Origin: Desulforapulum autotrophicum
GTDB lineage: Bacteria; Desulfobacterota; Desulfobacteria; Desulfobacterales; Desulfolunaceae
Assembly (NCBI GenBank): GCA_020723285.1
Contig: DYJE01000013.1
Location: forward strand, 49,501 to 113,500
Direction of reading: 5' to 3'
DNA: 64,000 bases
In this document: positions 9,281-17,590 of the stretch, one piece after another
How positions within the stretch are numbered: position 1 is the first letter of the stretch
Layout of the letters: every line of letters begins with the position of its first letter
The notes under the pieces: generated by a model
What the model was told of the DNA's origin: nothing
Databases searched by the model: none
What the model saw: the letters and a program-made list of their open reading frames with translations, nothing else
Program-made: the position numbers and the translations under genes

Positions 9281-9535
9281 TCAGGTGTTCAGCATGGCTT
9301 CGATCTGAGTGAACCCGTCATCGAGCATCTTTTTCAGCTCTTCCCTTCTTTTTTTGTATTCCACCAGGGTCGTTTCAAGAGCCTTGATGGCGTCTTTGGG
9401 CATACTCGTCTTTTCAAGCATGTCCGTCGTCATTTTTTCCGCCTGCCCCTGGAGAATCACCATGGTGTTGTATCCAGCGTCAAAAGCTGCTTTCTGATAC
9501 TCCAACGTCCTTTTGATCATCGCCTTCGAGTCCAT
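9281..9535 (-). CDS. Small helical phasin-like protein
   Basis: 84 residues, almost all predicted helix, with no signal peptide or membrane segment. The pattern of a short N-terminal helix (MIKRTLEYQKAAFDAGYNTM), a glutamine-rich middle and a charged second helix resembles small phasin-like proteins that coat storage granules, but similarity is by composition only. An AAGGAGGAAGA ribosome site lies just before the ATG at 9535. It has its own terminator. No polyhydroxyalkanoate synthase is nearby, so the role is open. Confidence 0.6.
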   Translation of the reverse strand: MDSKAMIKRTLEYQKAAFDAGYNTMVILQGQAEKMTTDMLEKTSMPKDAIKALETTLVEYKKRREELKKMLDDGFTQIEAMLNT

Positions 9536-9758
9536 TCTTCCTCCTTAATACCATTGATAACATACGATACACATCGTTAACGGAATCCGATACATCTTGC
9601 CAAAAATACGTTTGAAAACTGCAGTTCGTTCGATAGATTGAAAAGGAATGCTAATGAAAGGTAAAAAATTATAGAAATTATAAAGTAATGATCTTTTTTT
9701 TTCAACAGAATTTCCAGCCAGAATTTCCAACGAGTATGAAATCACCTGATATTTCAAA

Positions 9759-9787
9759 TGGACATCAATCGGTTGCTTTGTTATAAT
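9759..9787 (+). promoter_or_regulatory. Sigma-70-type promoter for the receiver gene
   Basis: TGGACA at 9759-9764 and a perfect TATAAT at 9782-9787 are separated by 17 bases. Transcription would begin near 9794, about 90 bases before the receiver gene. The rest of the 9536-9885 gap is AT-rich and holds no gene that I can support. Confidence 0.65.
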
Positions 9788-9885
9788 CTTTTAAAAATAG
9801 ACCATTACCCTTTCCATCCGGTCGCCGATTAACATTAAGAATCACAGACCCTTTCATTAAAAAACTCAATTGTCGGAGTGTGTGA

Positions 9886-10284
9886 ATGAAATGCCTTGTT
9901 GTGGATGATGATGGAGTCAGTCTGACAAAAATGCAGAAAATCATTGGCGAATTCGGAGATTGCGTGCTGGCGGAATCCGGAAAAGACGCCATCGTGGAAT
10001 TCAACCATGCCTGGGATCAGAATCTTCCCTTTGACCTGATTGCCCTTGACATCAGCATGCCGGATATGTCGGGACTCGACGTCCTTACCACCATACGGAA
10101 TATCGAAAAAGAGAAAGGGTTGACCAAAGACCGCCAATGCAAGGTCATGATGGTCACAGCAACGGCCGATCAGGATGTGGTGATCGGAAGCGTCCGGGCT
10201 GGCTGCAACACCTATATCGTCAAGCCTTTTGACAGGAGTCGTGTCATCGATAAACTTAAAAGCCTGGGATACAAAGTCAAATAA
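9886..10284 (+). CDS. Single-domain response regulator (CheY-like receiver)
   Basis: 132 residues containing only a receiver domain. The acidic pocket is D7-D9, the phospho-acceptor is D55 in LDISMPD, the switch threonine is T91 and the conserved lysine is K113 in IVKPFD. With no output domain it must act by protein contact or in a phosphorelay. No kinase gene is adjacent. A good promoter precedes it and a strong terminator follows, so it is transcribed alone. Confidence 0.92.
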   Translation: MKCLVVDDDGVSLTKMQKIIGEFGDCVLAESGKDAIVEFNHAWDQNLPFDLIALDISMPDMSGLDVLTTIRNIEKEKGLTKDRQCKVMMVTATADQDVVIGSVRAGCNTYIVKPFDRSRVIDKLKSLGYKVK

Positions 10285-10303
10285 AATCTCGTTTGACTAA
10301 AGG

Positions 10304-10337
10304 AAAGGCCGGAACCATGCAGTGAGCCGGCCTTTTT
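10304..10337 (+). terminator. Intrinsic terminator after the receiver gene
   Basis: AAAGGCCGG pairs with CCGGCCTTT around a 14-base loop, followed by further T residues. It begins 20 bases after the receiver stop. Confidence 0.88.
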
Positions 10338-10501
10338 CAACGCACCTCCTGACCGGTATGTATAACCTGTTACGTATTCCATTGATCATTACCGATATTC
10401 CACAATCCAATCAGCCATATATCTGGAACATTGACACATCACCCACTCCATAGTATGTATTCAGAAATTTGTATGTATCTTTGAACACCGGGAGTATTCA
10501 C

Positions 10502-10990
10502 ATGGCCAAAAAAATCACCATCAGCGTCCCTGACGAGCTTCATGAAAAAATGAAGGAATGGAAATCCGTTCTCAATTTTTCCAAGGTTTTTCAAAACGCC
10601 ATAACGACGATGATCCGCAAGAAAGAAGTCCTGAAGAATAAATTCATGGACGAAATGGATCTTTCTTCCATTGTGGACCGCCTGAAAAAAGAAAAATTCG
10701 AATTTGAAAGCAATATCATGGAGAGTGGTAAAAAGGACGGGTTGGAATGGTCAAGAACCGCACATTACCGAGAACTGCAATACGCCCTTTCATGGAATCC
10801 CGCAGGCAACCCGGCCCAGGATGAAGAACTGGGAGACTACTTCACCCACATGTTCACCCAATACAAAGACAAACTCTTCGCCACAGGAAAAATGGCCCAG
10901 AACCGGCTCAGTTCGCTCTCTGAAAAGTACCTGAAAGGCTGGAAAGAAGGTGTGGAGCTTTTCTGGAATGAAGTGAAAGACAAGCTGTAA
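10502..10990 (+). CDS. Hypothetical protein with ribbon-helix-helix-like N-terminus
   Basis: 162 residues. The first ~50 residues (KKITISVPDELHEKMKEW, then SKVFQNAITTMI) fit a ribbon-helix-helix fold: one beta strand, then two helices. The rest is charged and helical, with a tryptophan-rich end, and I do not recognise it. I chose ATG at 10502 because GGGAG precedes it by about 7 bases. It lies 37 bases before a PlsC-type acyltransferase and may be co-transcribed with it. It could be a DNA-binding regulator or just borrow the fold for dimerisation. Confidence 0.65.
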   Translation: MAKKITISVPDELHEKMKEWKSVLNFSKVFQNAITTMIRKKEVLKNKFMDEMDLSSIVDRLKKEKFEFESNIMESGKKDGLEWSRTAHYRELQYALSWNPAGNPAQDEELGDYFTHMFTQYKDKLFATGKMAQNRLSSLSEKYLKGWKEGVELFWNEVKDKL

Positions 10991-11027
10991 TCAGCGCGCA
11001 TTGACAATACATAAGATCGGAGAAACT

Positions 11028-11861
11028 ATGGGCCTTGGAAATATTCCTCGGGATTTTTTTGAAGAGTACTGGCTGAAATACTCGGTAGACCGGAAAAGAA
11101 TGTCTGAGAACATCAAGGAGCTTTTTGAGTCTGCGGAAATCCGCCTGTTCAAAGCTCTTTACCAGCCTTACAAATGGCTGTTCATCGTGCCTCTTCTCGT
11201 AGTGTCAACCTTGGTTTTCGGACTTCTCGCCTTTACCGCATCCCTTGTTTTTTCACCTTCCGTGGGACGAATTTTCGCGGTGCTGTGGGCCAGAACCAAC
11301 GGCTTTTTCACGCCCATGACCGTCACTGTCGAGGGGTCCGAAAACATGGAACCCGGCCAGTCCTATGTCATCACGGCCAACCATCAGAGCCTGTACGACA
11401 TATACGCGCTGTACGGATGGCTGAACCGGGATTTCAAATGGGTCATGAAAAAAGAACTGGAACGCGTTCCCGTTCTGGGCTTCGCCTGTAAAGCCCTGGG
11501 GCATATATTCATCGACCGGTCCGATTCCAAACATGCCATCATGACCATCAACCATGCAAAATCAAAAATAACTGACGGGGTTTCCGTGGTTTTTTTTCCT
11601 GAAGGTTCCAGGAGCGAGGACGGGTCCATAGGTCCGTTCAAGAAAGGCGCATTCAAAATGGCCGTTGATCTGGGAATTCCCATCCTGCCTGTAACCCTTA
11701 ACGGTACACGAAACATCCTCCCCAAAGGCAGTATCGATCTTTTACCGGGTGATGTTTCGATGATCATCCACAAGCCGATTCCCGTCACGCATTATCATGA
11801 AAAAAACCTGAAGCGCCTCATGGATAAAACACGGTTTTCCATCATGGCCGGACTGGAATAA
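11028..11861 (+). CDS. 1-acyl-sn-glycerol-3-phosphate acyltransferase family protein
   Basis: 277 residues. PlsC-type enzyme expected to transfer an acyl chain to the sn-2 position of lysophosphatidate at the membrane. The catalytic NHQSLYD (HX4D) is near residue 120, the phosphate-binding block FFPEGSRSEDG is near 195, and ILPVTLNGT follows. A hydrophobic anchor spans about residues 47-80. ATG at 11028 has CGGAGA upstream. The N-terminal ~45 charged residues are longer than in simple PlsC. Exact acyl acceptor cannot be told from sequence. Confidence 0.87.
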   Translation: MGLGNIPRDFFEEYWLKYSVDRKRMSENIKELFESAEIRLFKALYQPYKWLFIVPLLVVSTLVFGLLAFTASLVFSPSVGRIFAVLWARTNGFFTPMTVTVEGSENMEPGQSYVITANHQSLYDIYALYGWLNRDFKWVMKKELERVPVLGFACKALGHIFIDRSDSKHAIMTINHAKSKITDGVSVVFFPEGSRSEDGSIGPFKKGAFKMAVDLGIPILPVTLNGTRNILPKGSIDLLPGDVSMIIHKPIPVTHYHEKNLKRLMDKTRFSIMAGLE

Positions 11862-11903
11862 CGTCACTCGGGTTGAATGAGTGTAATAAGACAGGAACGC
11901 GAA

Positions 11904-12323
11904 TCAAACGCCGGAAAAGAGACTGCCGATAAAGCAACTGCCGCCGCCCCCACTTCCGGCTGCGGTTGTTGCGGTACCGGAGGAGCTTTTACCCGCTGTT
12001 CCGCCGTACAGTGCAAGAGGCAGATGGGCGGAAACTATAACGTCTGAAAAATCACTGGAATTTCCGCATTCGTTAAAGGCTTTGATGGAGTAATAGTATT
12101 CTTCACCGCCCGGAGAAGCCGTCAATTCGAGATAGGTTTCATCGGCGGGGACTTCCAGACTGTTTTCCTCTGTAAAAGAATCAGGATCTTTGCTCCAGTA
12201 GACCACATAGTAGTCGGCATCATCGTTGGCATCCCACTGGAGTTTGGGGGCGTCGGCGGCAAATGCGGCAGCGGCGGACAAACCAAGAACAATCATCAAA
12301 ACAGAAAACCACGATCTGAACAT
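11904..12323 (-). CDS. Secreted fibronectin-III-like protein with C-terminal CFI box
   Basis: 139 residues. A signal peptide (MFRSWFSVLM through AAAAFA) leads to one fibronectin type III-like domain: PKLQWDANDDADYYVVYW, then YLELTASPGGEEYYYSIKA with a conserved NECGNSS loop. The tail is a Ser/Thr/Gly linker ending GGGGSCFIGSLFSGV. This fits the CFI-box C-terminal signal, a Cys-Phe-Ile motif behind a glycine-rich linker thought to mark surface proteins for processing. The ATG at 12323 has a strong GGGAGG site. A second protein in this window (58389-59465) has a related TCFIS motif. Function is unknown; surface display is inferred. Confidence 0.78.
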   Translation of the reverse strand: MFRSWFSVLMIVLGLSAAAAFAADAPKLQWDANDDADYYVVYWSKDPDSFTEENSLEVPADETYLELTASPGGEEYYYSIKAFNECGNSSDFSDVIVSAHLPLALYGGTAGKSSSGTATTAAGSGGGGSCFIGSLFSGV

Positions 12324-12436
12324 AAAAACCTCCCCACACCGGATGACCGCCTCAAACTCTCCCCACACAACTCACGCGGTCCGAATCTATCACAAACGAT
12401 TGAGTCACCCCATGATCAACCGTTTTAAACAAACCT

Positions 12437-12452
12437 AACAAATATCGTGCCA
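12437..12452 (-). promoter_or_regulatory. Possible sigma-54 promoter for the CFI-box protein
   Basis: Minus-strand TGGCAC, five bases, then TTGTT matches the -24/-12 consensus (TGGCAC-N5-TTGCW) except for one base. It is oriented toward the gene starting at 12323 and would give a leader of about 105 bases. The remainder of 12324-12603 holds no gene that I can support. Confidence 0.45.
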
Positions 12453-12603
12453 TAGCACCTTAAAACCCCAAGAACACCGTCTTTTCAGGATGGCGCATCA
12501 ATGTTTTTAAAATTGAACACCAGAATAATCCTTGGAAGCTGTCGCTACTATTGGCGAAATAAAACCACTGGCAGCATATCGCCATAAAATTGTCGAACTG
12601 ACA

Positions 12604-13461
12604 TCATGTCAGGGAGGTAAGACGCCTGTAATAACCGATCCTGTTGATCCATCCAGACAGCCAGCGATGCTCGCTCCGCCAGAAAGGCGCGTTGGCCACA
12701 CGCCGAGTCAGAACAACTTCAGCAGCCTGGATGAAATCATGAATGGCCAGGGGCCCCGGCTCAACACCTTCCATTTCCTCAAGGACCTGCAAAAGCCCCC
12801 ATCCCTGGTTGTTGTACCGTTCACTGGGTTTAAGCCCTTCTCCTTTGAAATTCACATAATCAATCAGCGCGAACAGCTGCCGTGAAGAACCGGAAATCCG
12901 TTCCAGTTGCCGTCCGACATGTTGTTTTTTTTCATCGGTTGCAGCTTCAAGCAATCTGGGTATGGCTTTTTGAAGGCGTGCGACGATAAAAAGAGTCTGT
13001 TCGCGGGTGGTGCTCATCAGAAAAGCGTGAAGCTGTTTCATCGACGGCGTGTTGCGTGAATTCATAAATTCGCGCCGGCTGGGCCATGGACAATCGACAT
13101 CTTTCATTGACCGGATAAAATTTGGAAGCCTTACACCGCTCTTGCGGGCATAATCGAGGTATGCAGGAAAACTCTCCTCAAAAGGGCCTTCTTTGCCTTT
13201 GGGATACCAGATAAAATGACCGATACCCAGGGACGGGAAATCCTCACCCCTGTTCCATGCAATGAGGTTTTCCTGTTTTCCGCCACATTCATTTTGAAAA
13301 ATGGTTTTGCCGATCCACGACACATCGTCTGGGTTGATATCTGACAGGGGCTGAACATGGACACCGGCATTAACAGCTTGTGCAATAGCCAGAAAAGTCA
13401 CAGAGACACAGGCCAGAATGAGGACGAAACATGCCATCAATGATATCCCCTTGTCCCTCAT
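12604..13461 (-). CDS. Secreted conserved hypothetical protein, possibly lysozyme-like
   Basis: 285 residues with an N-terminal signal peptide or anchor (residues about 9-32). The mature part opens with IFQNECGGKQENLIAWNRGE and continues FPSLGIGHFIWYPKG, a strongly conserved-looking block with a Glu followed by a GIGHF loop, which recalls lysozyme-like glycosidases. Later conserved-looking patches are FALIDYVNFKGEG and RYNNQGWGLLQVLEEM. Catalysis on peptidoglycan is only inferred from the Glu and GHF pattern and the export signal. It reads toward the CFI-box gene on the same strand, but a 280-bp gap containing a promoter candidate separates them. Confidence 0.7.
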   Translation of the reverse strand: MRDKGISLMACFVLILACVSVTFLAIAQAVNAGVHVQPLSDINPDDVSWIGKTIFQNECGGKQENLIAWNRGEDFPSLGIGHFIWYPKGKEGPFEESFPAYLDYARKSGVRLPNFIRSMKDVDCPWPSRREFMNSRNTPSMKQLHAFLMSTTREQTLFIVARLQKAIPRLLEAATDEKKQHVGRQLERISGSSRQLFALIDYVNFKGEGLKPSERYNNQGWGLLQVLEEMEGVEPGPLAIHDFIQAAEVVLTRRVANAPFWRSEHRWLSGWINRIGYYRRLTSLT

Positions 13462-13527
13462 AAGGCCGCCCTTTCGTCATCTTGGATGTTTTCTGTTAGC
13501 AGGAAAACCATAGCACAGCAGCAGGGC

Positions 13528-13566
13528 AAAAAAAAGGGCCAGCTCTCCGAAGATCGCTGACCCTTT
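13528..13566 (-). terminator. Intrinsic terminator of the dsrMKJOP operon
   Basis: On the minus strand AAAGGGTCAGC pairs with GCTGGCCCTTT (one mismatch) and is followed by eight T residues. It lies 29 bases beyond the dsrP stop. Confidence 0.9.
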
Positions 13567-13594
13567 ATATTCTTACAAGCTGCCGAAAGTTCTC

Positions 13595-14755
13595 TTAGGC
13601 CTTGATTTCCTCTTTGATGGAAACCGCGATTTTATAGAGAACCGTGATGACGGCAAAACCAACACACCAGATACCCACGGTGATGACAAGTTCAGGAGCC
13701 GTGGGAACGTATTCGTTGTAGTGATGGAGTGGAGACGGTACGAATCCGCCGGCCATCATACCCATGCCTTTGTCGATCCAGGTGCCGAAGAACACCATGA
13801 GACAGAGGAACGGCATGTACTTCTCGTTGTTCCTGATTTTGGGCTGAACAAGAAGAATGATGGCACCGATCATGAGGGCCATGGATGTCCACATCCAGCC
13901 TACAAGAACGCCATGGCCATGATCACCCAGACCAAACAGGTAGTTGATGTGCGCCATGTGTTCAGGAATCTGGCTGTAATACGCCGTGAAAATCTCGCAA
14001 GCGAAGAAAAAGATGTTTGCGATCAGCGCATAGGTGATGATTTTCATCAGGGTTTTCATGGCTTTTTCGCCCGGATCAAAGTTGGTAAACCGGCGGACGA
14101 GGAAGCACAAAAGCATGAGGAAAGAAGGTCCTGCCGCGAAAGCGGAAGCCAGGAACCGGGGGGCCAGAACGGCGGTGAGCCAGAAACCACGGCCGGGAAG
14201 CCCGCTGTACAGGAAGGCCGTAACGGTATGGATGCCGAAAGCCCAGGGGATTGAAAGGTAAATCAACGGTTTCACCCATTTGGGGGCGTCCACGCCGTTA
14301 CGTTCCGCTTCGAGAAGCTTCCAGCCGATGATGAGGTTCAGGGCCAGATAGCCGTTCAGAACAAAGGCGTCCCAGAACAGCATGGAGTAAGGTGTGGCGT
14401 TGATGATCACGTTCATGGCCCGGGTGGGCTGGCCCATGTCGGCCACGATGAACAGCAGACACATGGTCACAGCACCGATGGCCAGGAATTCACCCAGAAT
14501 GGTGATCCGGCCGAAGGCCTTGTAATCGTGAAGGTAATAGGGAAGAACCAGCATGACACCTCCGGCTGCGACACCCACAAGGAAAGTGAACTGGGCGATG
14601 TAGAAGCCCCAGGTAAAATCCCTGTGCATACCGGTGATTCCCAGACCGAAGGTCCATTGTTTCATGTATACGAGAAAAGCCAGACCGATCACCGCAGAAA
14701 GACCTGCAAGCCACAGCCAGTAACTTTTACCTCCGTTTAACGCTTTTTCCAGCAT
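13595..14755 (-). CDS. dsrP: DsrP, NrfD-like membrane subunit of the DsrMKJOP complex
   Basis: 386 residues, polytopic NrfD/PsrC family with about ten hydrophobic segments. It exchanges electrons with the menaquinone pool and the periplasmic DsrO. The segment FYIAQFTFLVGVAAGGVMLVL and the loop NLIIGWKLLEAERNG are typical of the family. It is the last gene of the operon, 12 bases after dsrO, and is followed by a strong terminator. In sulfate reducers the complex is thought to link quinone and periplasmic electron pools to reduction of the DsrC trisulfide made by sulfite reductase. Confidence 0.95.
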   Translation of the reverse strand: MLEKALNGGKSYWLWLAGLSAVIGLAFLVYMKQWTFGLGITGMHRDFTWGFYIAQFTFLVGVAAGGVMLVLPYYLHDYKAFGRITILGEFLAIGAVTMCLLFIVADMGQPTRAMNVIINATPYSMLFWDAFVLNGYLALNLIIGWKLLEAERNGVDAPKWVKPLIYLSIPWAFGIHTVTAFLYSGLPGRGFWLTAVLAPRFLASAFAAGPSFLMLLCFLVRRFTNFDPGEKAMKTLMKIITYALIANIFFFACEIFTAYYSQIPEHMAHINYLFGLGDHGHGVLVGWMWTSMALMIGAIILLVQPKIRNNEKYMPFLCLMVFFGTWIDKGMGMMAGGFVPSPLHHYNEYVPTAPELVITVGIWCVGFAVITVLYKIAVSIKEEIKA

Positions 14756-14767
14756 AGTGACCTCCTG

Positions 14768-15580
14768 TTAAACGAGATAGAACACGGAAGGCCCGGTACC
14801 CAGGGACGATTTCCGCGTAATCGCGTTGTTTTCTTCCAGCAGTTTTCGGATTTCAGAATGTTCGTCACCCAGATCGCCGGTGATGATGGCACCCTTGGAC
14901 ACCTCTTCACAATAAGGCTTTTTGCCGATGGCCAGCCGTTCCGCGCAGAAATTGCATTTTTCCACAACACCTTTCATGCGGGTGGGGAATGCGGGATTGG
15001 TGGGCAGACGGTCGGGAAGCCCGTTTCTCGGATCCTGGAAGTTAAAGCTCCGGGAGCCGTAGGGACAGGCCGCCATGCAGAACCGGCAGCCGATACAACG
15101 GTGAAAGTCCATGAGAACGATCCCGTCCGGGCGTTTGAAGGTTGCCTTGGTGGGGCAGGCCTGGACGCAAGGGGGGTTCTGGCACTGGTTGCACAGCACG
15201 AGGAACGGGGTGTGCTCAAGCTTCTTGGAAAGGTATTCCACCACGTCCGGCGCAAAGGCGTTGTGGTAGTGTTCTTCCCAGATCCACTTGATTTCGTGGT
15301 GTTTCTTTCTCTTCGGATCCTTGGGTTCCGCGAACGTCATACAGTCTGGCACATTGTGTTTGGTGTGGCAGGCTGTGGTGATTTCGTGGATCACTTCTTC
15401 GTTGAGTTTTTTGGTGTTGATCACCATGCCCCAGCGTGTGGCGGTTTTTTCTTCGGCGTGGGGTTTCGTTTCCTTGGAAGAAATGAAGTATTCCCCGATG
15501 GCGAAAGCCGAACCTGAAAGGGCGGAAACGCCCACAGCTGTTGCACCGGCTGTTTTCAAGAATTCACGTCTGTTTTTCAT
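14768..15580 (-). CDS. dsrO: DsrO, periplasmic iron-sulfur subunit with Tat signal
   Basis: 270 residues. The twin-arginine signal NRREFLKTAGATAVG at the N-terminus predicts folded export. Ferredoxin-type cysteine groups are CNQCQNPPCVQACP, CIGCRFCMAACPYG and CNFCAERL; an N-terminal CHTKHNVPDC may supply additional ligands. ATG at 15580 overlaps the dsrJ stop as ATGA, which fixes the start; an in-frame upstream extension inside dsrJ is not credible. It carries electrons between DsrJ and the DsrP membrane subunit. Confidence 0.95.
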   Translation of the reverse strand: MKNRREFLKTAGATAVGVSALSGSAFAIGEYFISSKETKPHAEEKTATRWGMVINTKKLNEEVIHEITTACHTKHNVPDCMTFAEPKDPKRKKHHEIKWIWEEHYHNAFAPDVVEYLSKKLEHTPFLVLCNQCQNPPCVQACPTKATFKRPDGIVLMDFHRCIGCRFCMAACPYGSRSFNFQDPRNGLPDRLPTNPAFPTRMKGVVEKCNFCAERLAIGKKPYCEEVSKGAIITGDLGDEHSEIRKLLEENNAITRKSSLGTGPSVFYLV

Positions 15581-15987
15581 AGCGATGCCTCCTTCTTCGC
15601 GTTGGGATCCACATGGCAGTCCCAGCAGTATGGGTTCACAGAGGCATAGCTGTGGCATTTGTCACAGAACTCGGCTTTGTTCGTGTGGCATCCCAGACAG
15701 GTGTTGGACAGACTCATTTCGTATTCCTTTTCTTTGCCGTCAGCATCCTTGACCATGTGGATCCGCTGGCCGTCGCGAACCACGGAGTTTCTCCAGCCGT
15801 CAAGAATCTTCATGTGCTTCGCACGCATCTCGTCTTTGGGGAGGATGCAGGCTTTGGCGGCTTTGGCTTTTTCAGCAAGAACCGGCACAGGAGCTTCCTT
15901 GGCTTTCCCCATGTTGATCCATAAAGGACAGGTGAATATCACCGCAAAAATGGCTACGCCCGCGATGATTTTAATTTTCTCATTCAT
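15577..15987 (-). CDS. dsrJ: DsrJ, triheme cytochrome c
   Basis: 136 residues with an uncleaved N-terminal membrane anchor (residues about 6-25). Three c-type heme sites CLGCH, CDKCH and CWDCH are clustered in the last third, the DsrJ hallmark. The heme domain lies in the periplasm. In other organisms one DsrJ heme has unusual Cys/His ligation, and a Cys before the heme domain (AKACILP) could serve this here. The gene overlaps dsrK by 8 bases and dsrO by 4. Confidence 0.95.
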   Translation of the reverse strand: MNEKIKIIAGVAIFAVIFTCPLWINMGKAKEAPVPVLAEKAKAAKACILPKDEMRAKHMKILDGWRNSVVRDGQRIHMVKDADGKEKEYEMSLSNTCLGCHTNKAEFCDKCHSYASVNPYCWDCHVDPNAKKEASL

Positions 15988-17590
15988 CAGTATCGCCCTC
16001 CGCGCCTGGTAAATCTTCCATTCTCAGGTTCAAGGTCCGCTCGATTTCGCCGTCCATGACCAGAGCATTGCCCACAAGTTCGTGAAGACCGGTCACGGCC
16101 ACGCCGGGAACCCAGTAATCCATCAGCGGAGGCAGAACCGCTCTGTCGATGGCGCAGACGCAGCCAAGCATGTTGACATCGTATTTATCGTGAACGTATT
16201 TCACCGCATTGGCTCTGGGCAGACCGCCACGAAGCCGCTGTTCCATGATCTCTTCCGTATTGGTTCCGGAACCGCTGCCGCAGCAGAACGTGTATTCACG
16301 GGTGGTGCTGGGCGGCATTTCGAACACGTTGTTGCACACCGCGTTCAGAACGTAGCGGGGTTCGTCGAGAAGGCCCATGGCACGGGCTGTGTTACAGGAG
16401 TCATGCCAGGTCACCCGGAGGTGATCATTGCGGCTGGGATCGAGTTTCAGTTTGTTGTTGCGGATAAGATCTGCCGTAAATTCGGCGATGTGGATCATCT
16501 TGGTGGACGCCGCACTGTTGAAGACCGTTCCTGTGATCGGAGACTTGGGAACTTCCAGGAAGTCGGCGGGGCCGTTCATCGTGTCCATGTACTGGTTGAT
16601 CACACGCCACATATGGCCGCACTCGCCGCCGATGATGTGCTTGACGCCCAGTCGTTTGGCTTCGTGGTACATTTTGGCGTTCAATTTCTTCATCATGTCA
16701 GACGAGGTGAAAAGACCGAAGTTTCCGCCTTCTGAGGCGTATGTGGACAGGGTGTAGTCCAGCCCGATGTGTTCGAACAGCATCAGGTAGCCCATAAAGG
16801 TGTAGGTTCCGGGGTCGGCGAAGGCATCACCTGAAGGTGTCACGAACAGGACTTCCGCTCCTTTTCGGTTAAACGAAGGATTGATCTTGACTCCGGTGAT
16901 TTCTTCAATGTCATCACAGAAGAACTCGATGATCTCCTTGAAGTTCTGGGGCTGGATGCCCAGATGGTTACCGGTTCTAGAGCAATTGGACACCGGATCC
17001 TTGATCCAGTTGATATTCACACCGATAAGGTTCAGGAGCTCACGGCCCATCATGGTGATTTCGGCGGTGTCGATACCGTAGGGACAGAACACGGAACAAC
17101 GACGGCATTCCGTACACTGGTACAGGTAGGAGAACCATTCCTTGATCACCTGGGGTGTCAGTTTCCGTGCACCTGCGAGACGACCGAACAGTTTTCCGAA
17201 AATGGTAAAATCGTTGCGGTAAATGGATCGAAGGAGTTCCGCCCGGAGAACGGGCATGTTCTTGGGATCGCCACCGCCAATGTAAAAGTGGCATTTGTCG
17301 GCGCAGGCACCGCAGCGAACGCAGATGTCCATGAACACTTTAAGGGAACGGTACTTGTCCAGACGTTCCTTGAAACCGTCGTGAATGATTTTCTGCCAGT
17401 TTTCCGGGAGCTTCCAGTCTTCATCCGCCGGAGACCAGTCTCTGGGGTTGGGAAGGTGGAGGTATTCCAGGGTTTTAGGTTTGGCAGGATAAAGATATTT
17501 GCCTTCGGAGAAATCCGGGGGAACATCCATCCAGTGCGCTTTGGGCGGCTTGGTGTTGATTTTTAACATTTCATCCGGTTTTATTTTCAT
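15980..17590 (-). CDS. dsrK: DsrK, HdrD-like catalytic iron-sulfur subunit
   Basis: 536 residues, cytoplasmic. Two [4Fe-4S] motifs, CVRCGACADKCHFY and CTECRRCSVFCPYG, lie in the N-terminal half. The C-terminal half has the CCG-type sequences of heterodisulfide reductases (GGECGHMWR, HDSCNTARAMG, FCCGSGSG), which bind the special cluster that reduces disulfides. DsrK is believed to reduce the DsrC trisulfide. The ATG at 17590 shares a base with the dsrM stop (TGATG). Confidence 0.96.
   Translation of the reverse strand: MKIKPDEMLKINTKPPKAHWMDVPPDFSEGKYLYPAKPKTLEYLHLPNPRDWSPADEDWKLPENWQKIIHDGFKERLDKYRSLKVFMDICVRCGACADKCHFYIGGGDPKNMPVLRAELLRSIYRNDFTIFGKLFGRLAGARKLTPQVIKEWFSYLYQCTECRRCSVFCPYGIDTAEITMMGRELLNLIGVNINWIKDPVSNCSRTGNHLGIQPQNFKEIIEFFCDDIEEITGVKINPSFNRKGAEVLFVTPSGDAFADPGTYTFMGYLMLFEHIGLDYTLSTYASEGGNFGLFTSSDMMKKLNAKMYHEAKRLGVKHIIGGECGHMWRVINQYMDTMNGPADFLEVPKSPITGTVFNSAASTKMIHIAEFTADLIRNNKLKLDPSRNDHLRVTWHDSCNTARAMGLLDEPRYVLNAVCNNVFEMPPSTTREYTFCCGSGSGTNTEEIMEQRLRGGLPRANAVKYVHDKYDVNMLGCVCAIDRAVLPPLMDYWVPGVAVTGLHELVGNALVMDGEIERTLNLRMEDLPGAEGDTDE

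Noticed and set aside
9545..9757. 70-codon minus-strand frame in the AT-rich gap
   Set aside because: Phe/Ile-rich low-complexity product in AT-rich DNA, with no convincing ribosome site.
12532..12885. 117-codon plus-strand frame
   Set aside because: Mostly antisense to the secreted lysozyme-like gene; no independent support.
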